A model generated the notes under the pieces. The model worked only from the letters and a program-made list of their open reading frames with translations, was not told the DNA's origin and searched no databases. A stretch of 64,000 bases of DNA, taken from assembly GCA_003255025.1 (NCBI GenBank), contig QANY01005052.1, forward strand, positions 1,178,001-1,242,000, in the 5' to 3' direction. The translations under genes and the position numbers were made by a program. Position 1 is the first letter of the stretch. Every line of letters starts with the position of its first letter. Of this stretch, positions 13,520 through 26,097 are shown piece by piece. The DNA is from Datisca glomerata (lineage: Eukaryota; Streptophyta; Magnoliopsida; Cucurbitales; Datiscaceae).

Positions 13520-16500
13520 TCAATCTTCAAACATACCCTCATCCGACACACTAGACGATTCTGTCCCATTTACATGAGGCTGGTTGGAGAAGTCAACACT
13601 AGAGTCATTCAATATGCTAAAATCAAAATCATCATCATCTTCATCTTCATCTCCTTCAGAATCATCTTCTTCCTCTTGCTCTGCTTCCTTAGCAAGAGCT
13701 TCTCTTTCCATCTTCTGTTTTATGGCTTCTTCATAAGACATTTCATACCAAACAACACCTTTTCCCACAATGGCTTTGTTGTGAGCATCAGTCATCCTCT
13801 CTTGCTTGCTCTTCTCTGAGTTCTTGGGTTCACCCCAGTAGTCATAACGGTATAGAGGATTTGATGAGTCATATTGGTCCTTTCCAAAGTAACTTGCATC
13901 TACATATCTTCCAGGCTCTTCCAGTGGCAGACCAAGAGCTTGACGGCTGCAAATTGTCATACAACAAATGTTTTTTTTAAGACAAACATTGCATTTCATA
14001 AGGAGATAAGAGATACAAACATCATCAGAATCTGAACTAAACAATCAAATCTAATTACAAATGTTTGTGAGACTGGTAATCTCTTCATAATTTCAGTCAA
14101 ATGTAATTTGGTATCTCTTTGTGATTTCAGTAGAGCTTACAATATTACTATAGTTTCCATGCTCAGTTAAATTAATGTGATACGAACGAATTCATTAGAG
14201 CGATTTGAAGATTGAATCAAAGATACTCTATGGTACTTCGGTAACCATAACCCACAATTAGATACATGGAACTAATAGCTGATTCATCAGAGTAGGGCCT
14301 CAAAATTTACGACGGTTTCCCTCTTTCATTGATTTTATCACTTACCATCTCCCATGTAAAAACTTGACTCATTCACTCCAACTGGCGAGTCACATTCCTC
14401 AAGATATAGTAGTAAAGTTGTACGTATCAAGTTTCATGAGAATGTAGTAGGCCATGCATGCTTATTTGAAAAACTAGCCTAATAGGGAGAAAATTTCGGG
14501 TACTCCTAAAATACCGTAAACTGAGTACTCATTCGTATTATTCGATGTCACGTGTGCGTCTTTCAATTTTCAAGAGCCCAATCATTCTCTCTTCAAAATA
14601 TGAATAAAGTATTATAGTTTAATACATGCGACAACAAATGACTTGAATGGGTGCTGAATTTTCAATACTCTTAAGAGTACCGAAAAGTTCCCCTAATTGG
14701 ATTGTCAGGAAATAGGGGATAGTTAGAAAGAAAAAATCGTAAATTAGGAAGAACAAAAACAGAATTATGATTAAGAAATACCTGCTGATATCTCTGAGCA
14801 ATGCTTCTCTTTCCTCGAAAGATCGATGCCAATGTATCAGATCATATTCATCCATTTCAGTGTTTCGTCTCAGCTTAGTGATTTTGTATTCTTCTCCTCT
14901 TTCTTCTGCTTCTTTTTGCAATTTAATATGATGCTACATCCAGGAAGAAATGGAAATTAAGATCAAGAGAATGCTAATTATGACGATGCTAATCTTGATG
15001 TTAGTGGAAGGAAAGCTAAATTATTTTCATTTAAAGATACAATAGCAGAAGCAGTTCTCATACGATTTCAAGAAATGATTACCTGACGCTCAGAAAAGGC
15101 TGCTTCCAAATCGAGTTCTTTAACACTTGTTTTCTGCATTTTAAATGAAAAGGAAGAAGGATGGCAAGATCAGGTGAAACACAAAATCACACAGTATCGT
15201 TGGCATTAAGGTAGAAGTGAATACCAGAGTCATTTTCGGTACTAAGCTTTTCTTATAATATACTTTAGTATATTCAACATTGTTTTCTTCATCATAATCT
15301 TCATCATCTGTTAACTCTGACAACTTCTTGCCTTTGTATTTGTCAGGGTTAGCTTCCATATCATCCAGAATCATTTGTTCAGCGACATGTATCTGCCACA
15401 ACTGAATAAAACACAAAAAGTCATATATCAATAAGAGATCTCCAACATTTATTGGTTTTCTCAGGCCTTCAGAATTGAAAACTCATTTTTCATTTACCAA
15501 TATTCTTCCTATCGTCCAAATATGTTGTTAACTTAAAAGTTAAAACAAGATGCTGTGAGCTGTTTGCTATCAAAGGTGAGCATTTAATTGGATCAGCTGA
15601 TAAGCTAAACTAACAGGGGTTATGCAATGTGAACATAAAGAGTGGCAGATGTTCTAGCTAATGCAGGGTCTAGTTCTGCGTAAATTTGGTAAAATTGGCT
15701 GGTATAAGTACCAGGTAATGATGGAAGAAATCTTTATGAATTACTTGTTCTTCAGGAAAAAGAAATCTTTATGAATTACCTTATCAACGTATGGATGATT
15801 TGACAATAAATCTTCCTCTTCTGGTCTAATTCCTGGATCTTTTCTAGGTATAGGAGGTCTTCCACAATCACGCTGACAAGGGATGAACCAAAGGCAAAAC
15901 CATGAGTAGTGTGCAAACACAAAGAAACCTGTGCATTTACTTTTCTTAAAATTTAAAACTTGAAGTTGAAGAGAACAAATAACAAAATAACAGAACGATT
16001 TGTTAAAATTTTGTGGCAGACAGCACCAGAAACCTTCTTTTACAGTCTCGAAGTTGAAAACATACCCGTACTTCATCTGGATTAGTGTCATCATCACGAT
16101 GAAGTATTGGTGGAAAATCAAACCTGTTAAAGCTGGTAATGTAGATAGAAATATCAAACATAAAGGAATGCCAAAGAGAGTCGGATATAATCAAAATAAT
16201 TACAGAAATTCAACTCTGATAAAGCTGAAAATAGGTCAAAGAAAGGAAGAGAAGGAATAAAATAAAACATTTGTATAATGACATGCAAAGAATTCACCTT
16301 GCTATCATACTAAAAGAACAGTCGGATGAGATACATACATTAGGTGATCTATATTAGGATGGACAAAGCGCATTTCAATAGGAAATCGAAACCGGTAAGG
16401 ATCTCGCTTGGCCTGAAAAAGAAAAAGAAAACTAATCAGACAATTAATTCCATCCCCAAAAGGGTTGTAGAGTGACTAACGACTGAAAGCTTACTTACCA

Positions 16501-18778
16501 AAATTTCAACAATCACATGCATACCGACTTTTATGTGATGGCGGATCCAATACCAATCATTATTCTTTATGGGTACCCACCTGCAGGATAAAATATATAA
16601 ATTGAGCAGAAACAATGTTGTTGCAATTCAAATATTGTCCAGAGATTAGTAATACTCTTCTCAAAAAATCATCATTGAAATTTTTCCTTTTGGGTTGGTA
16701 TAACAAGAGAATGAGATAGAACACAAGTAAATGAAGAAAAAATAAAGACTTCTAATAGGGAAAATTCTTCCTTACTGTAATAGTAAGAAACTGGGATGTG
16801 AGGACGAGAGAGAAACTTGAATTTTTTTCTCTCTCCTCTCCACTCTATATCTCTCTCCTCCTAATATCTTACTGTTACAGTAAGGAAGAATGACCCATTC
16901 TAATAGATACACAGAAGGCCCTGTCTGATAATCATATTGCTATCATGATAAGGCAAACTGGAAAAGTTGTTATTACATGCAAGAGATAACGAACATTTTT
17001 CTCATCATACTTTAGTTTGTGACAATTGACACCTCATTTGCGAAGCATGGAACTTACGAGCTAGTTGAAGAAATATCATAAAAAAGAATGACGTTACCCA
17101 TCATATACACCTCCAATGTCGACAAATGCTCCTTGATAAAGGTGTAAAGAAGTCACTTTCCCTTCACAAATCTGCATAAAGGTGTCACACAATATGTTTT
17201 CTGTTACATTTAGTTGCAGTTAACTCCTAATAGATGACTACACAAACTAGGAACACACATCTCCAACTTCAAATCTGTTTTGTCTATGACGCTGCACCCT
17301 GCATATCTTCATGGTAACACAGAAGGAGCAATCATAGTAATAGGATAAGAATGAGTAAGAAACTTACTTGTCCTGGATAGTAGAATGGAAGCTCATACTG
17401 GAGAAAACAATAAAGAGAAAAATAATCATCATTTCATCATAATTTCCAAGACTTTTTGAGGAAATAAAGACAGTTGAATCCAGCTTACCATGCCCTCTTT
17501 GTAGTCCTTGCCTCTTTTCCTCCTACCAGGATGGTAATCTTGGTCGTACTGTGTGGGCATGAACATATGCCTGTTAGTTGGAAGAATGGGATATACTAAC
17601 TTGTCCACAATAGTATAGTAAACCAAACTTCTACCAAATCACTAATTTAGTGGCGTCAAATTTATAAATTTTGCAATTTTTCACAAAACATAAACTGAGT
17701 CCAGTTTATCAATCTCCATCAAATTATNNNNNNNNNNNNNNNNNNNNNNCCCCCCCCCCCCCCCCGAATCGCGTAATGTTTGAGGATTATAAATGCCCAT
17801 TATTTTGACTCTATTTAACAAAAAATCTAATCTTTTGCACAGTCTCATCCTAGTCGGTAGTCTGCAATCAGCATTCCTTTGGTCTATCTACAGCTCGGTG
17901 TAAATATATGATCAACACCCATAAAAGACATGCTGCCTGAGCCCCTTCCGGATTTTCCAAAAGGAAGAGAGAAAATAACATAAAGAACAGTTGATAATAA
18001 GTCCAACCTTATAAGACTCTTCCTCCAGTCTGTCCTTATTGGCTTCAACCCACTCCTGATACTGCTTCAAAAACACCTTATACCTGTCCAAACACATATC
18101 ATCCGTTTCCGTCTTCACCTCTCTCTCCAATTTCTCCGAATCCACCCTCACTGCCTGCAACTTATGCGCTTCTCTAATAAATTCCAGCTCCTTCTTATCC
18201 ACCTCCCAGCCACGTGGCGGCCAATCTCGAGGTGGAACCAGCTGCACAACCAGCGGGGCTGACCACACAGTCTCCAGAGGTTCTGGTATGTACCCCTTAA
18301 TGTCAAATTGCTTCCGGTAATAGTCATCCTCAGTCAACCCCATCTCCTCCATCTTACGTTTACGGTACTTTGGACTCAACATCTTGAACGCTTCGATCGC
18401 CTCAGGCGTCTGAAGTGGAACTTCCTCACCTTCGTTCAAGCTCTTCCGGGCGAAATCGGCTTCGGGAGTAAGTACTTCTTCCCAAGGGGCCCAACCGCGC
18501 TCGACCCAGTTACGATTTCGAGCTTCGTCCTCTGTTTCTTTGTCTTTGGGACCAAAATTCTCGAGAAAAGTTTCGTCAACTGGGAATTCGTCGGAGCTGA
18601 AGCACTTGGTCGAAAAGTTGCCGGGAAACATTTGGTTCCCAATGAAGTCGCCAGAGACAGCCAAGCTCGAAGAGAGTAGAGGACGCCATGGAAGGTGATG
18701 TTGGTGAGATGTGGAGAAGGTGGAATTTAGGGATTTAGGAAAGGTGAAGAAATGAGGGGGGTTTAAGAGGATTTGCAT
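13520..18778 (-). CDS. PTAC10: pTAC10 (PAP3), S1-domain protein of the plastid transcriptionally active chromosome
   Basis: A nucleus-encoded, plastid-targeted protein associated with the plastid-encoded RNA polymerase; plant mutants are albino or pale. Exons (minus): 18778-18008, 17548-17489, 17397-17368, 17171-17098, 16580-16499, 16412-16339, 16123-16066, 15872-15780, 15401-15225, 15133-15083, 14933-14782, 13946-13520. They total 2049 nt (682 aa) with compatible phases and GT-AG borders. The N-terminus is Ser/Pro/His-rich, as in transit peptides. Residues from about 288 form the S1 RNA-binding fold: GKVTSLHLYQGAFVDIGGVY, DGWVPIKNNDWYW, KVGMHVIVEIL. Later blocks include HRDDDTNPDEV, LWQIHVAEQMILDD, RQALGLPLEEPGRY and YDYWGEPKNSEKSKQERM. 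A Glu/Asp-rich tail precedes the C-terminus. The length is close to that of known pTAC10 proteins. Intron 1 contains an assembly gap; another intron holds a MITE. Appears intact. Confidence 0.93.
16759..16897. mobile_element. Short MITE in a pTAC10 intron (MULE-like)
   Basis: Terminal inverted repeats of 24 bp at 16764-16787 and 16868-16891 match at 23 positions. The nonamer TTCTAATAG occurs on both sides (16750-16758 and 16898-16906). A 9-bp duplication and G-rich outer ends fit a non-autonomous Mutator-like MITE of about 139 bp. It lies between exons 4 and 5 of pTAC10. Confidence 0.75.
17728..17765. other. Assembly gap and C homopolymer
   Basis: There are 22 N (17728-17749) followed by 16 C (17750-17765), inside pTAC10 intron 1. 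The exon borders on both sides are intact, so the coding sequence is unaffected. Confidence 0.95.
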
Positions 18779-19289
18779 TTGGTGTTTGTAGAATGTGAAG
18801 TGAGATTGTAAGAGCTGTTACTCGCTTCCAGTCACTCGAGCGGATAAAGTTAGTTTTTATAGTTTTTACTCAGCATAATCGACAACGGTATTTTGTTTTT
18901 TCAATTGGGAAAAGAAAATATTACTTTTTTGGGCGGAAAATGACCAGAAATCTAGCTTTCCAGGGAAAATTATAAAAATGACGATTTTTTTTTAATGATA
19001 AAAAATGCTCAAAGTTAATAATTTAATGATCAAAATTACACACAAAAATAAATTATTTACGTTGTTTCAGTTATTTTTGGAAATAAAAAAGTTTTCTAAT
19101 CATTTTTTGCAGTTCTCCGATTTTTTGGTAAAACAGTTAAGATTTTCACAATGATTAAAGAAATTAAAACATGAAGTTATTTTTTATCGATCAAGTTATA
19201 TAATAAGTTTTAATTAGTGTACCAATATAATTATTGAGTATTATTTTAACTGATGGACAATTTTATGGTCATAAAAACTCACATAGAAA
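18779..19289. other. pTAC10 upstream region
   Basis: This holds the 5'UTR and promoter of pTAC10 (transcribed leftwards), then AT-rich sequence resembling the stretch at about 7290-7440, both with words such as AAAAATGAC and AAATTATTTAC. No promoter element was assigned with confidence. The LINE begins at about 19290, so it sits roughly 0.5 kb from the pTAC10 start. Confidence 0.5.
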
Positions 19290-19402
19290 TGAACTATTGG
19301 AGTCGAGTCGTTGCCCACTCTCTTTTACGGGTGGTTTTTTCTCTCTTGGCTTTTCTTAGGGTTTAAAATTTCTTAGTCTTGCTTTCTTTGTATTTGTGAG
19401 AG

Positions 19403-20971
19403 GTGAGTGTGCTCTTTGACTCTTTTGGGTTGTGTCTTCGTCATGGATATTTAGATGTTGTGGTCGATCGTGATTTGGCAAGTTTTTTGGATCGTTGTAA
19501 TCTTACGAAAGAGGAAGTCAGTGAGATTGTGATTCTTTCGAAAAAGGCGTATGTGAATGTTGAGTTTAGTAGACTAAGTATTATTGAGAGACTATTTTCG
19601 AATAAAAGATATAATTTTTATGGACTTCGAAACGTTTTAACGAGGGTGTGGAATATGGATTCGGACGTCTTGTTTATGGAGATTGAAAAGATGTTGTTTA
19701 GATATTTTTTCCTATTTAGCATGCTATTAATTTTGTGCTTAGCAACATGCCATGATTATTTTAAGAGAATTTATTCGTTGTTAAACGTTGGGAAGTTGGC
19801 ATGTTGTTAAACTGTGGAAGTTTTCTTCAGAATGATTTTTGGATTCAAATTCATAACTTACATGTTCAATGCAGAAACAAAGCAGTTGGAGAACTTGTTG
19901 CTTGTAAAGTTGGTAAATTAGTTCTTTCGAAATATATTTACTCCAAGGACGGGTTTGATCTTAATCAGTTTTTGCGTTTCAAAGTGGAGGTTAATATTAC
20001 AAACCTGTTAATGAGGGGTTCGTTCATTAATTTCGAAGGAGAGAAAGTTTGGTGTAAGTTCAAATATGAAAGGTTGTCTCATCTTTTTTCGTCGTGTGGA
20101 AGGATTTTTCACCAAAATGTTGGATGTCTTGAATCGAACGGGAGCAATTTTTTAGGCTGGGGTTAACAGAGAAAAGGGTGATGAATATCGTGACTATTTG
20201 AAAGCCTACAATGCTCGTTCTTTTATGCCGGATAGAGGCCATTCAAGAGATTTCAGGGAGTGGATTTAACAGAGGTGCTGGCCAGAGTTAGGGAAGACGA
20301 TCGGAGCACCGTACTTCTGTTCGGGCGGCGGGTGATCCTCCTATTTTTCAGGATGCAAATTTGGAAAATAATATCTTAATTCCTATTTTTCAGAGAACTA
20401 CCAAAGATATCCCATCTTCTTCTGCTAAACTTGGAAAAAGTGATGCTGCTATTAAGGAAATCAAGGATGCGGTTATGGATGTGCATGCTGACATAGATGA
20501 TTGCATTTATTCAGGGGCTAATGTGGGCAGCTGTGAGAATTTGTGATGGAAACAAATCTGACACAGGTTGGAAATGCAGGGAAAAAGACTGTTCTTAAAA
20601 CGGGCCGTTTTGATGAGATGCCAATAGCCCATCAAACTCCTTCTTCGCTACATTTTAAGGAGAATTTAAATGCGAATTTGGGCCGTGTTGATGGAGATCC
20701 ACTAGCCCATCACACTCCTTCTTCGTTGCAGTTTAAGGAGAATTCAAATATGGATTTGGGCTTGGGCAAAGTCAATGTTGAAGTGCTTGAGGCAAATAGT
20801 GTCATTTTTGGGCCTTTAACAGCAGTTTTTGATCAGCCTATTTTTTCTTCTACTGGGTTGGACGATTCGTTCAAATTAAGGCCGATTATTACTAAGTTGC
20901 AGGAGAGTGATTCTTTGACCAAGAAAAATAAGAGGAAGACCAAGAAAAATAACATCCACGGGCTGCCTTAA
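19403..20971 (+). pseudogene. LINE ORF1 (DUF4283 and CCHC-type) remnant
   Basis: Frames at 19403-19810 and 19801-20166 give NFYGLRNVLTRVWNM, then FWIQIHNLHVQCRNKAVGEL, and a knuckle region HLFSSCGRIFHQNVGC. This is the order of the DUF4283 and zf-CCHC_4 domains found in plant L1 ORF1 proteins. The first cysteine of the knuckle seems lost. A hydrophilic tail follows at 20543-20971, with two similar blocks (HQTPSSLHFKENLN and HHTPSSLQFKENSN) that look like an internal duplication. Frameshifts and stops make it non-functional. Confidence 0.7.
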
Positions 20972-21127
20972 TTAAAGTGGGTCTGAAACAAAAAATGTTG
21001 TAGAAGAAGTTATTTGCGATGGAGTTGTAGAAGATGTTCAATCTGTTAAGAGGAGGAAAGATGAGTTTACTGCAGAATTTAGTGAAAGGGAGGAGGAAGT
21101 CAACCCTAAGCGGCCCCAAGATGAGTC

Positions 21128-24100
21128 ATGAAAGCTCTGGTGTGGAATTGTCAGGGTTTAGAGAACCCCCAGACAGTTTTTCATTGCGAGGGCTTTCAAA
21201 GTCTCATTCCCCTGATTTTATTTTTTTGTTAGAAACTAAAAATAAGGCTTGCATGGTGAATATATTGAAATATTCTCTTGGTGCTTTGGGTTGTATTACC
21301 GTGGATCGTGTTGGTATAAGAGGTGGATTAGTTGTGTTTTGGTTAGAAGATTCTTCTGTGAATCTTATTATGTATGTTGATTTCTTTATTGAGATGGGAG
21401 TGTTTGATGCTAGTAAAAGAAATTTTGGAGAATTTTTGTGGTATATCTCAGTAGTTTTGAATCGATTCATCAGTCTCAATTGAAAACTTTAAGGGTGAGA
21501 TATACCTCTTGTGGGGAAGCATTTGCTGTTATAGGTGATTTTAATGACCTAATGAACTCTTCTGAAAAGCAAGGAGGGTTAGATAGAGGCTTTTCTAGTT
21601 TTGAGCTTATGCATAATTTCGCTAAGGATTATGATGTGGTTGATATCAGTTTTATTGGCCCCGCCTCTACTTGGGTAAATAAAAGACAGGTTAATGCTTT
21701 CATTAGGCAAATGTTAGATAGGTATCTTGGATATCACTCTTGGTTGGATATTTGCCCTAATGCTAAGCTTTTTCACCTACATGTTCACGGATATGATCAT
21801 TTACCAATTTTGCTTTACACTTCTGAAGATACTAGGCGTGTGAAACAATTGTTTAAATTTGATAGAAGTTGGAGTAACCATATGGGATGTGCTTTGACTA
21901 TAGCTAAAGTTTGGAAAGAGGTCGAAGGTAGTAATTATGGTATTATGCAAAAATTTGGAGTTGCTTAGAGGGCGTTAATTGATTGGCGAAAGCATTCTTC
22001 TAGTGCAAATTCGAGCCACTTAATTCATGACCTTTATAAGCAGATTGCTGTTTGTTATGGGGACAACATTTTTCTGGATTTGATTAAAATTAAAAACCTT
22101 AAGAAATGGTGATAGGACACTGTCTATTTTCTTGCTAAGGTTAAAATGCAAAGGAGGTTCAAGAAGATCTATGGGCTTGAAGATAGTATTGGTAGATGGC
22201 ATATAAATTGGAAGAATGTTGAAGGGTTAACGATCAATTACTTCCAAAATTTGTTCACTTCTTCTAATCCTGATGCTGGTGCTCTTGAGGCGGCCTTGGG
22301 TTATCTTTGTCTTGCCATTGATGATGCTGACTCATTTTTGCTTGATAGAGAGGTATCTGAGGATAGATTCTATGCGCGGTTCAAGACATTCATTTACACA
22401 AGGCCTTGGGACCGGACAGTTTTACAATTGAGTTCTTTATTCAACATTGGGATACGGTACATCTTGATGTTTTCTCTATGGTTCATCATTTCTTTTAATG
22501 ACTTATTCCTTCTCCCTAAGCTTAATCATTCTAAAATTGTGCTGATTTTTAAAGTCCCCAATCAGAGAAACCTAACCCAATTTCGTCCGATTAACTTATG
22601 ACTTATAAGATTATTTCGAAGATCCTTACGAATCGGTTAAAAGGTGTTATGGGTAAGATTATTAGTGAAAATCAGAGTGCTTTTATTTCTGGGTGTAGTA
22701 TTACGGACAATATTTATGATCGCTCATGAAATTATGCATGCTTTTCTTGTTAATAAGAAGGGGAAATCTAGTGAGGCAGCCATTAAGATTGATATGGTTA
22801 AAGCATATGATAGAATTAAATGGGCGTTTCTGATTGATTCTTTGAAAATGTTGGATTTTTCTGATAGATGGTGCAATTGGGTTTTTAAATGTATCTCATA
22901 TATCTCTTTTTATGTTATTGTTAATGGTGTTTGCAATAAGACATTTCATCCGAGTAGAGGATTGAGACAAGGGGATCCACTTTCTCCTTATCTTTTTTTT
23001 TTCATTTGCGTTGAGGTTTTATCCCGTTTACTGACTAGAGCGTGTGATCTTAAACGTATTTCGGGGTTTAAGTTTTCAAGGGATTGTCCTGTGATTTCTC
23101 ATCTATTCTTCGCTAATGATTCTTTGTTATTTTGCAAAGCCAAGGAAGCTGAAATCAAGATTATTTTTTATATTTTGAAGATTTATGGTGTTGCTTCTGG
23201 CCAGGCTGTGAATTGTAATAAGAGTCTTATGGTTTTTAGCTCCAATGTTCCTTTAAACTTGCAGCAGTTCCTTTCTTCTTCTTTTGGTCTTATTTTGTCA
23301 TCATCTTTGAAGAAATATCTTGGCATTGATTTTGATTTGGATTTATCAAAGAAGGCCATGTTCAGTCAAATTATGAAACGTATTAAGCAGAGAATTTTTG
23401 GTTGGGCAAAAAAATTGCTTTCTCCTGCTGGTAAGGAAATATTATTAAAGATATTACTTTCTCTATTCCTAACTACTCGATGTCTTACTTTAAGATGCCT
23501 ATCACTGCTTGTAAGAAAATTTTCTCTTTAGTGCCTAATTATTGGTGAAATTCGAATCAATTTAAATCGAGTATTCACTGGGCTTCCTAGGATAAGTTTA
23601 CTAAGAGCAAAGAGAATAGGGGACTTGATTTCAAAGATCTCTCAACTTTTAACTTAACTTTATTGGCTAAACATTGCTAGAATATTTTCTAATCGTAATA
23701 CTTTACTCAGTAGATTCCTAAAGAGTAAATATTTTAGGAATTGTAATTTTATGAATGCCTCTATCGACTTTCGACTTTCGTGGGGTTGGAGAAATTTAAT
23801 TGAAGGAAGGAAACTTATTTCTTTTGGGTTTCGTTGATTTGTTAGTGATGATCTATCGGTCAATATTTGAAGGATGCGTGGATTCTGTGGCCTTGGCTCT
23901 TTAAAATTGCTTCCCCCAAAAAATGATGAAATTAGATTTGTTCATGAGCTTCTTTCTATTGATGGTCTGAATTGGGACAGATAAATTATATAATTTTTTT
24001 ATACCCGATGACGTTGACTCTATTCGACTTATTAAGCTTAGCAGGTTAGGTGGCCCAGATCGTATGGGCTGGCATTACATCAGTAGTGGCATTTATTCAG

Positions 24101-25095
24101 TCAATATGGGTTATGAACTGGCAAATAATTTGATGAGGAATGGGTTTTTGGGAAAGAAAATTAAAGGTGTTGGGAGATCTGAGCAGTGTATGAAATAAAA
24201 TTTGGAAGCTTAAAGTCTCTCCTAAATTAAATGATTTTGTTTGGTGATGTTTGAATAATTTCATTGCTTGTAAATTTAATCTTACTAAAAGAGGTTTGAA
24301 GATTCAAAATGTTTGTTCTGTGTGTAAGGAGGTTGAGGAAGATGTTGTTCACTTATTTTTCAAATGCAATTTTACTAATGCTTTTTGGTTTTTGAGTCCT
24401 TTCATGCTTCAATCTAAGTATTTAGTTGGGAACACTTTTGTGGATTATTGGAAGGAGATTTTAGATAAAATCTATAAATATGTTGGGGCTCATGATGGTA
24501 ATTTTTATCTGATTAATTGGTTCATTCATGGTCTTTGGTATATATGGAAATGTAGGAATTCTACTTGTTTTGAAGATACTGTTATGGACCCGGGTCTGTC
24601 CATCCTTCTGACTGGTAAACATTCTAGTGAATCTATTTTCAGTGTGCCTTCAGTGCCGGTAATGAGTGTGGTTGGTACTTCTGACGCCATTGAGCTTGAT
24701 AATTGTTGGGTTCTTAAAATAGATGTGGCACGGTCTCATCCTAATTGTCCGACTGGGATTGGTTGGGTACTTTGGGATCCAATAGGTAATGTTCATGGTG
24801 TTGGTTTCTCTAATTGTGATTATCTTTTAGATGTTCCTCAAGGTGAAGCTATTGCTCTTAGATGGGGTCTTGAGGAGATTTCTCATCTTTGTTCGAACTG
24901 TATCCGTATTTGCTCTAAGTTTGCTGTTCTGATTCAAAAAATTCATGCTTTTAATGGCTGTGGTAGTGGAATTACAACTTTCATTTCTAATTTCTCTCTC
25001 TTGCTACACAATGGGAGAAGCATCAGTTTAGACATATTACACGTGAAGATAACATGCTGGCGGATTTCTGTTCAAAACATGGTCGTCTAACCAAA
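21128..25095 (+). pseudogene. LINE ORF2 (endonuclease, reverse transcriptase, RNase H-like) remnant
   Basis: ORF2 starts MKALVWNCQGLENP at 21128, the usual beginning of the LINE endonuclease, then shifts frame to FIFLLETKNKACMV. VIGDFNDLMNSSEKQGG and PASTWVNKR are endonuclease motifs. Reverse transcriptase motifs are at 22560-23130: FRPINL, KIDMVKAYDRIKW, GLRQGDPLSPYLF and HLFFANDSLLF. The catalytic pair is Asn-Asp instead of Asp-Asp, so activity is lost even apart from the frame breaks. A zf-RVT region (VCSVCKEVEEDVVHLFFKCN) lies near 24310-24380 and an RNase H-like region (KIDVARSHPNCPTGIGWVLW) at 24715-25090. Several frameshifts and stops interrupt it. Confidence 0.85.
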
Positions 25096-25461
25096 GAGAG
25101 ATATACTTTTTTGGTTCTTTTCCTTCTTTTATTTCTTCTCGTTTGGACAGTTAGTTGTTCAGGTTTCTTTCATTTTCTTTGGCTAGTAGTCTTTTTCCTT
25201 CTCTGGGTTTTCCCCATTGGGTTTTTTTCTAGTTAAGGTTTTAACGAGGCTAGGTAGTGGGTATGCTCGAGGTGCAAGCCTAGCTGGGATGTCTGGTACA
25301 TTTGCAGTGGGTTCTTAGGAGGTGCCAATCTAGTTGGGGTATCCTGAAGTTTATATCGTTCTTCTCTTTATGTTGAGTTATTGTTTCTCATTTGTCCTAG
25401 AGTATGCCCCTTGCATCTATACCTCTATTCTATTTAATGAAATCATATTTGTAAAAAAAAA

Positions 25462-25653
25462 TTTAGTATATCAATTATTCGTAGAATAATTTGATAATTA
25501 TTATTTAAAAAAATGACAAATCATCTTAATCGACGATAAAACACAACTTATGAGTATCAACAATTGACACATCACTTAATCAATTTAAACTTGATTTATA
25601 ACTTGTTGTTCTAAAATTATTAATATGGGATATAACATTATTTATATGGATGT
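25462..25653. other. Short AT-rich spacer between LINE tail and MITE
   Basis: Unremarkable AT-rich sequence; it ends with the left copy of the 8-bp target duplication at 25646-25653. Confidence 0.5.
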
Positions 25654-26089
25654 TAAGAGTGTGCACGGAACGAGACTAGTTTTGAAATTTTTTATCCCGT
25701 CTCGGTCGGGATAAGATAAATTTTTTTAGTCACGTCCCGTCCTGTGCCGAGGAAAAAAACGTGTGGGACGTGACAAGTATTTTGGGTAAAAAATTTAAGG
25801 ATTAAAAATTAAAATTGATTAAAAATCCAAAATATTAAGGGTTAGAAATTAAAAAAATAAAGGTTGAAAATGAAAAAATTAAGGCCTAAAATTGAAAATA
25901 TTAAGGGTCAAATTTAAAAAATAAAATTTTTGAGCTATTTATAAAGAAATCGGGACAGGACGGGATAAGTCGAGACAAAAAATTTTGTTTCATGTCTCGT
26001 CCGCCAAGACTAAAATTCGTCTCGCTCCACTCAGTTTGGGACGATTTATCGAGACGAGACGAGTGTTTCGGGATGACTGCACACCTCTA
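25654..26089. mobile_element. hAT-like MITE with perfect 8-bp target duplication
   Basis: The left end TAAGAGTGTGCA and the right end (reverse complement TAGAGGTGTGCA) match at 9 of 12 positions. ATGGATGT is duplicated at 25646-25653 and 26090-26097. An 8-bp duplication and the GTGTGCA end fit a non-autonomous hAT element of 436 bp. The interior is palindromic in tone (TCCCGTCTCGGTCGGGATAA near the left, GAGACGAGACGAG near the right) and carries short AAAATTAAGG-type repeats. No coding capacity. Confidence 0.85.
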
Positions 26090-26097
26090 ATGGATGT

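Larger units (their letters stand above)
19290..25461 (+). mobile_element. Nearly full-length but decayed L1-type LINE
   Basis: A non-LTR retrotransposon with a plant L1 layout: ORF1 (nucleic-acid-binding, 19403-20971), ORF2 with endonuclease, reverse transcriptase, zinc-binding and RNase H-like regions (21128-25095), a short 3'UTR, and an A9 tail at 25453-25461. All open frames are interrupted. The 5' end is placed by the start of related sequence and is approximate; I did not find a convincing target site duplication. Confidence 0.85.

Noticed and set aside
13400..13819. 139-aa open frame on +
   Set aside because: It is antisense to the last exon of pTAC10, and its amino acid make-up (Ile/Phe/Ser-rich) mirrors the acidic tail read backwards.
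19290..25461. Functional LINE
   Set aside because: Multiple frameshifts, stops and an altered catalytic motif in the reverse transcriptase.
19200..25490. Target site duplication for the LINE
   Set aside because: TTAGTATATCAATTATT after the A tail shows only loose similarity to sequence near 19215-19240, not better than expected in AT-rich DNA.
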